A stretch of 48,982 bases of DNA, taken from positions 1 to 48,982 of IMG/VR virus record IMGVR_UViG_3300018432_000018. One strand, 5' to 3'. Below the pieces are notes generated by a model. The model was not told the DNA's origin. It ran no database searches and worked only from the letters and a program-made list of their open reading frames with translations. Shown in pieces: positions 46,340 through 48,982 of the stretch; positions within the stretch are counted from its first letter, which is position 1; every line of letters begins with the position of its first letter. This DNA is from a virus. The translations under genes and the position numbers were made by a program.

Positions 46340-46354
46340 AGTGTACCACACTAC
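46340..46354 (-). promoter_or_regulatory. Extended -10 promoter, copy 3
   Basis: Minus strand GTAGTGTGGTACACT: extended -10 TGG-TACACT, about 58 bases before the 46281 start. Confidence 0.78.
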
Positions 46355-46381
46355 GCTTGTTCCGGTATAGCTCGGGGGGTG

Positions 46382-46408
46382 ACCTCGCCCCGGCCACCGG
46401 GCTGAGGT
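46382..46408 (-). terminator. CCCGG-type hairpin terminator
   Basis: ACCTCGCCCCGG/CCGGGCTGAGGT with a CCA loop and a small internal mismatch, right after the stop of the gene at 46408. Confidence 0.78.
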
Positions 46409-46713
46409 TAGACCTCCTCGATCGCCTCCTCCTCGCCCTTGAAGTCCTCGACACCCGCCCACAGCGCGTCATACTCCCCGACCAGCAGAGCGAGCATGTC
46501 CCGACCCTCCTGAGTGAACTCGGCGAGCACCTGCATGGTGCCGGTGCTCATCCCTGCATCCAGAGCCCGAGCCTCCTCGCCCTGACGGAACTCGATGTAT
46601 CGCTCCAGAGCACCGCGGAGGTTGATCAGCTCCTTGGTGTCCACCTCCAACTGAACCCGAGGGTTGGCACCCGGCCTGACGTCGCGCCACGTGAACCGCT
46701 TGATGACCTTCAT
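46408..46713 (-). CDS. Hypothetical protein, 101 residues
   Basis: GGAGGCTCAACA upstream of the ATG. N-terminal strands (KVIKRFTWRDVRPGANPRVQ) then two helices (KELINLRGALERYIEFRQG; MLALLVGEYDALWAGVEDF) and an acidic end. Function unknown; flanked by hairpin terminators so apparently a single-gene unit. Confidence 0.76.
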   Translation of the reverse strand: MKVIKRFTWRDVRPGANPRVQLEVDTKELINLRGALERYIEFRQGEEARALDAGMSTGTMQVLAEFTQEGRDMLALLVGEYDALWAGVEDFKGEEEAIEEV

Positions 46714-46731
46714 TGTTGAGCCTCCATTCCG

Positions 46732-46760
46732 GACCCTAGCCCGGCCACCGGGCTAGGGTC
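46732..46760 (-). terminator. CCCGG-type hairpin terminator
   Basis: A 13-bp perfect stem (46732-46744 and 46748-46760, GACCCTAGCCCGG) with a CCA loop, between genes ending at 46824 and starting at 46713. Confidence 0.87.
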
Positions 46761-46762
46761 CT

Positions 46763-46803
46763 GAGCCTTCCAGAGCATCCGGGAGCCTTCCAGAGCATCC
46801 CGG
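46763..46803. repeat. 20-bp tandem repeat
   Basis: Two copies of GAGCCTTCCAGAGCATCC-GG (46763-46782 and 46783-46803, the second with one extra C), followed by a partial third (AGGCTTCC). It lies in the untranslated gap 46761-46823. Confidence 0.8.
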
Positions 46804-46823
46804 AGGCTTCCGATGTGTTTTCC

Positions 46824-47021
46824 TCAGCCCTCTGCGCGGCCCACCGTGCCCCGGAGCTGACGCACCTGAGCCATTTCCCTGAGGTAGCCGTTCCGCATGG
46901 CCTCCTGCGCGTCCGGAACGTCGTGGAGCTCCCGACCCAGCGTGGCGTGTAGCAGGTCCAGCGCCCTCTTCAGCGTCTCGAGCTCGTCGGCGGTCAGCAC
47001 GAGTGTCTGCATCTTGATCAT
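46824..47021 (-). CDS. Small helical protein, 65 residues
   Basis: ATG at 47021, one base after the previous stop; a second ATG at 47012. Helical: TADELETLKRALDLLHATLG and AMRNGYLREMAQVRQLRGTV. The same frame stays open upstream through the repeats to an ATG at 47564 with a perfect GGAGGCTCAC site, giving a hypothetical 246-residue form; the extra part is low complexity, so the short form is preferred. Confidence 0.66.
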   Translation of the reverse strand: MIKMQTLVLTADELETLKRALDLLHATLGRELHDVPDAQEAMRNGYLREMAQVRQLRGTVGRAEG

Positions 47022-47022
47022 T

Positions 47023-47175
47023 TCAGCCCTCTGCGTAGATGCGGCGGAGTTCCGCCAGTTCCGCCCACCGGGCGGCTTGGATGCGTTCGTGCTTCCGGGA
47101 TCTGCTTGCCTCGTCCCGAAGCTCCCGTTGGGCACGCCATTGCTTGATGAGCGGATCATCACCACTCCTGACCAT
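47023..47175 (-). CDS. Small basic helical protein, 50 residues
   Basis: ATG at 47175 with GGAGGCTCAACTC. Highly charged helix: IKQWRAQRELRDEASRSRKH and AARWAELAELRRIYAEG. Basic composition would suit nucleic-acid binding. It overlaps the hypothetical long reading frame described at 46824. Confidence 0.68.
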   Translation of the reverse strand: MVRSGDDPLIKQWRAQRELRDEASRSRKHERIQAARWAELAELRRIYAEG

Positions 47176-47210
47176 GAGTTGAGCCTCCTGTACCCGCTAC
47201 TGGATGAGCG

Positions 47211-47338
47211 GATCACCAGAGTCCAGATGTTGATCTGATCTCTCGTGAGCTGCTGATCTTGACTCTGGATCTTGAGCCAGTTCACCGATCGGATGATCTG
47301 ATCTGATCCGATCCCTGATCCCTGATCTGATCTGATCC
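47211..47338. repeat. GATC-dense repeat block
   Basis: By my count 14 GATC sites in 128 bases, several in runs of TGATCTGATC (for example 47231-47239, 47293-47308 and 47322-47336), versus about 0.5 expected in random sequence. The block is markedly less GC-rich than its surroundings. No convincing independent gene; candidate replication-origin or protein-binding element. Confidence 0.75.
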
Positions 47339-47486
47339 TTGAATCCTGAGGAGTTTGGGCGACAGCGGCTCCTGTCAACCACAGACCACAGAATCCAATC
47401 AGGTGTCTGGCAGGTTTGGAGCTTTGGTGGACAGCGGCAGCGGCACCGGGCGCAACTCCGGTCCGGTCGGCGTCGGTGTCGGCGGC
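47339..47486. other. Gap between repeat blocks
   Basis: No independent gene with its own ribosome-binding site is seen on either strand. The minus strand carries the low-complexity part of the long open frame discussed at 46824. Sparse GGTCC and GGCGTCGGTGTCGG simple sequence starts near 47457. Confidence 0.5.
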
Positions 47487-47520
47487 GGTCCGGTCCGGTC
47501 CGGTCCGGTCCGGTCGGGTC
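47487..47520. repeat. GGTCC pentanucleotide tandem repeat
   Basis: Five perfect GGTCC units (47487-47511) followed by two GGTCG units. On the minus strand in the open frame they would encode PDRTGPDRT-type repeats. Microsatellite-like, probably variable between isolates. Confidence 0.85.
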
Positions 47521-47607
47521 GTGCCCCCGTGTGTGCGCGTCGTGTAGAAACTGCTAGCGCGCATGTGAGCCTCCTTTCCGGGTCGCAAGATGGCGGGCAT
47601 GAAGAAA

Positions 47608-47632
47608 GCCCCGGCCCCTAGGGGGCCGGGGC
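47608..47632 (-). terminator. Rho-independent terminator
   Basis: An 11-bp stem (GCCCCGGCCCC, 47608-47618 and 47622-47632) with a TAG loop; on the minus strand it is followed by TTTCTTC. Ends the gene that stops at 47639. Confidence 0.9.
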
Positions 47633-47638
47633 AGAGGA

Positions 47639-47920
47639 TCAGGGGCAGGTCACCTGGACGGGAGTCCAGGAGCCGTTGTAGGACTGTCCCACGGAGCATT
47701 CGCTGTCCGGGAAGACGAGCCCCACGTACAGGGTGCGGGCCGGGTCATCCTTGGGACCGGACCACTCATAGATCCGGTCACCGTCTTCCAGACCCGAGGC
47801 CTCACCGAGGATCCGGGCCACGGCCCACGTGAGTTCGTGGCGGCTGTCATCTTCGGCGGGAGCGGGAACCGGCCCGGTGGCCAGCATGGAAGCGACGAGG
47901 AGGGCGATGTTGATGATCAT
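47639..47920 (-). CDS. Small exported protein, 93 residues
   Basis: ATG at 47920 with AAAGGAAATCGCC. Signal-peptide-like start (IINIALLVASMLATGPVPAPA, cleavage likely near APA) followed by an acidic soluble part with IYEWSGPKDDPARTLYVGLV and two Cys near the end (SECSVGQS, VQVTCP) that could form a disulfide. Second predicted secreted phage protein; unknown role. Confidence 0.74.
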   Translation of the reverse strand: MIINIALLVASMLATGPVPAPAEDDSRHELTWAVARILGEASGLEDGDRIYEWSGPKDDPARTLYVGLVFPDSECSVGQSYNGSWTPVQVTCP

Positions 47921-47951
47921 GGCGATTTCCTTTCGGGGCTGAAATGGGGAA

Positions 47952-47977
47952 TCCCCCGGGCCATGCGGCCCGGGGGA
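47952..47977 (-). terminator. Hairpin terminator
   Basis: An 11-bp perfect stem (TCCCCCGGGCC, 47952-47962 and 47967-47977) with a 4-nt loop, between the genes ending at 47991 and starting at 47920. Confidence 0.88.
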
Positions 47978-47990
47978 AAGGAGCTGGAGC

Positions 47991-48230
47991 CTACCGGGCG
48001 CACCCTGCGCACCGGCAGGAAGACCGGCCCCGGCGGACCGGTTCCGTGTCCCGGTAGCAGGAAGAGCAGAGGTTTCCCTGCCTTTCCCGCGCCACCGGAT
48101 TTCCGGTCCAGAAGACCCAGCAGACAGGACACTGGGAATCCTTCCAGTAGACGTCTTCCGGGGAGTGGTCCCACTGATGCGGACAGTAGCAGATTTCCGT
48201 ACCGGACAGGTGCGGGGTGCGCTGGAGCAT
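47991..48230 (-). CDS. Cys-rich multi-zinc protein, 79 residues
   Basis: ATG at 48230 with GGAGGCTCACCATC. Ten Cys in pairs: CYC, CPVC, CSSC, CRCAGC, with His near the first (CPHQWDH). This is two or more zinc-binding sites in 79 residues. Likely a nucleic-acid or protein-binding module. Own terminators on both sides suggest it is an independent unit. Confidence 0.76.
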   Translation of the reverse strand: MLQRTPHLSGTEICYCPHQWDHSPEDVYWKDSQCPVCWVFWTGNPVARERQGNLCSSCYRDTEPVRRGRSSCRCAGCAR

Positions 48231-48259
48231 GATGGTGAGCCTCCGGGTGAAATGAATGT

Positions 48260-48289
48260 GCCCCCGGCACCCTTGCGGGTGCCGGGGGC
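48260..48289 (-). terminator. Hairpin terminator
   Basis: A 13-bp perfect stem (GCCCCCGGCACCC, 48260-48272 and 48277-48289) with a TTGC loop, after the gene that stops at 48308. Confidence 0.9.
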
Positions 48290-48307
48290 TGGGGGAAGAC
48301 GCCTACC

Positions 48308-48730
48308 CTACGCGGTGGGCGCGGTGGCCGGGGAATCCGTGGTGGGCGCGGTGGGCGCGGCAGATTCCGGTGCGGGTGCCGGGGTGTGCATGGCCACCGC
48401 GGCCTGGAAAAGAGCCACGGCGGGTGCGGCTGCGGGCCACGCGGGGTGCTTTACGGAAGGACCCCACGCGGTGCCGGCGGAAAAGGCGCCCACCTGCGCC
48501 GCGTACCGCAGGACCTTGCGGGTGTGGGCGGGGTCCACCGGCTGCCCCTGCGCGTGCTGCAGATTCCCTTTGTTGCTGGCCCACACGTAGTGCGCCCGGG
48601 CGGCAGGACCGGAAACCTGCGCCACCACGGGCGCGGGTGCTGCCGGAATTTCCGGCTGGGCGGGCGCGGGCGCAGCCGGAATTTCCGGTGCTGCTGCGGG
48701 CGCGGGTGCGGTGGTGATTTCTTTGGCCAC
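48308..48730 (-). CDS. Pro/Ala-rich protein, first gene of right end
   Basis: 140 residues, GTG start with AGGGGG upstream. The N-terminal third has repeated PAAPAP units (two copies of PEIPAAPAP) and the C-terminus is also Pro/Ala/Thr-rich; between them a folded core (ARAHYVWASNKGNLQHAQGQ to KVLRYAAQVGAFSAG). Flanking PAP repeats suggest flexible linkers around a small domain. No family recognised. Directly downstream of promoter copy 4, so probably an early gene. Confidence 0.72.
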   Translation of the reverse strand: MAKEITTAPAPAAAPEIPAAPAPAQPEIPAAPAPVVAQVSGPAARAHYVWASNKGNLQHAQGQPVDPAHTRKVLRYAAQVGAFSAGTAWGPSVKHPAWPAAAPAVALFQAAVAMHTPAPAPESAAPTAPTTDSPATAPTA

Positions 48731-48750
48731 GGTGGCCCCCTGTGCTGCGG

Positions 48751-48774
48751 TGCCCCGGGGCTCAGGTGGCCCGG
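48751..48774 (-). promoter_or_regulatory. Leader hairpin with CACCTGA loop
   Basis: On the minus strand GGGC-CACCTGA-GCCC (48758-48772), between promoter copy 4 and the 48730 start. Third example of the same loop with a compensated stem. Confidence 0.58.
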
Positions 48775-48785
48775 GTGCCCCCTAA

Positions 48786-48800
48786 CCGTACCACACTACG
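48786..48800 (-). promoter_or_regulatory. Extended -10 promoter, copy 4
   Basis: Minus strand GTAGTGTGGTACGGT: extended -10 TGG-TACGGT, a weaker -10 than the other copies. About 56 bases before the 48730 start; probably the first promoter entered from the right end. Confidence 0.68.
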
Positions 48801-48982
48801 GCCGGATGCTGCTGTAGCCCCTACAAGGGACCGCCACGCCCGGACGTTTTGCCGGTGGCGCTTTTGGGGGCGGCGGCGGCTTGCGGGCCGCTACGGGCCG
48901 CTGTGCGGGCTGTGGGGGCACGCTAGCACCGGGGCGGCACCCCCCGGGGGGGAGGGGCTTCCCCCCCCTGTTGCGGCCCACA
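48801..48982. other. Right genome end, non-coding
   Basis: No supported gene. It holds a small hairpin TGTAG-CCC-CTACA (48814-48826), a CGCCAC/GTGGCG inverted repeat, a direct repeat of GGGCCGCT near 48886-48902, and long C and G runs near 48941-48970. The pattern fits a packaging-site end region; the exact terminus cannot be derived here. Confidence 0.55.

Noticed and set aside
47211-47338. GATC-rich block considered as a CRISPR array or prophage attachment site
   Set aside because: Units are 5-7 bases without spacers of regular length, and no integrase gene or tRNA-like sequence is present.
1-48982. tRNA genes
   Set aside because: No cloverleaf with a T-arm GTTC-type motif and correct acceptor pairing was noticed on either strand; a dedicated scan was not possible here.

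Overview
This window reads as an essentially complete genome of a tailed double-stranded DNA phage with siphovirus morphology (long non-contractile tail, shown by a tape-measure gene and two major tail proteins). The high GC content, frequent GTG starts, ATGA/GTGA gene overlaps and the protein families point to an actinobacterial host; Streptomyces or a relative is the likeliest, but the sequence does not settle the genus. No integrase, excisionase or clear immunity repressor was found, so a lytic lifestyle is inferred. No tRNA, CRISPR array or insertion sequence was seen. The left edge starts just before an HNH/terminase module and the right edge is a gene-free, C/G-run-rich stretch, as expected for the two ends of a linear packaged genome.

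Layout. (1) 79-4568, rightward: HNH nuclease, small and large terminase, portal, scaffold, closed by a strong terminator. (2) 4660-5969, leftward: a four-gene island of winged-helix and zinc-binding proteins lodged between scaffold and capsid genes. (3) 6055-23766, rightward: a probable leaderless small gene, major capsid protein, a 30-residue membrane peptide, head-tail connectors, two tandem major tail proteins, frameshifted tail chaperones, tape measure, three minor tail/fibre proteins, a holin-like protein, a C39-like cysteine peptidase and a small hydrophilic protein. (4) 23763-48730, leftward: about 57 mostly small genes. They include a secreted protein, an AAA+ ATPase, a SLOG-domain protein, a VRR-NUC nuclease, an ADP-ribosyltransferase-like protein, a winged-helix protein, a DNA base-modification cassette (33560-36718), RecT and a YqaJ exonuclease, a second ParB-like protein and many zinc ribbons.

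The most notable feature is the cassette ParB-like protein > 141-residue unknown > TET-associated-type glycosyltransferase > TET/JBP-type Fe(II)/2-oxoglutarate dioxygenase, joined by 4-bp stop/start overlaps. It looks like a pathway that oxidises a DNA base methyl group and then glycosylates it. No C5-cytosine methyltransferase is visible, so the substrate is open. A second notable protein is the R-S-E class ADP-ribosyltransferase candidate at 31904-32653.

Regulation of the leftward half is unusually legible. Four near-identical extended -10 promoters (core GTAGTGTGGTAC on the minus strand) sit about 50-65 nt upstream of start codons. Their leaders share a hairpin whose loop reads YACCTGA, and many leftward genes use an identical GGAGGCTCA ribosome-binding site. 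Hairpins with a CCCGG/CCGGG core separate transcription units. A GATC-dense block plus a GGTCC tandem repeat (47211-47520) is the best candidate for a replication-origin-like or other cis-acting element. No DNA polymerase, primase or replicative helicase is recognisable.
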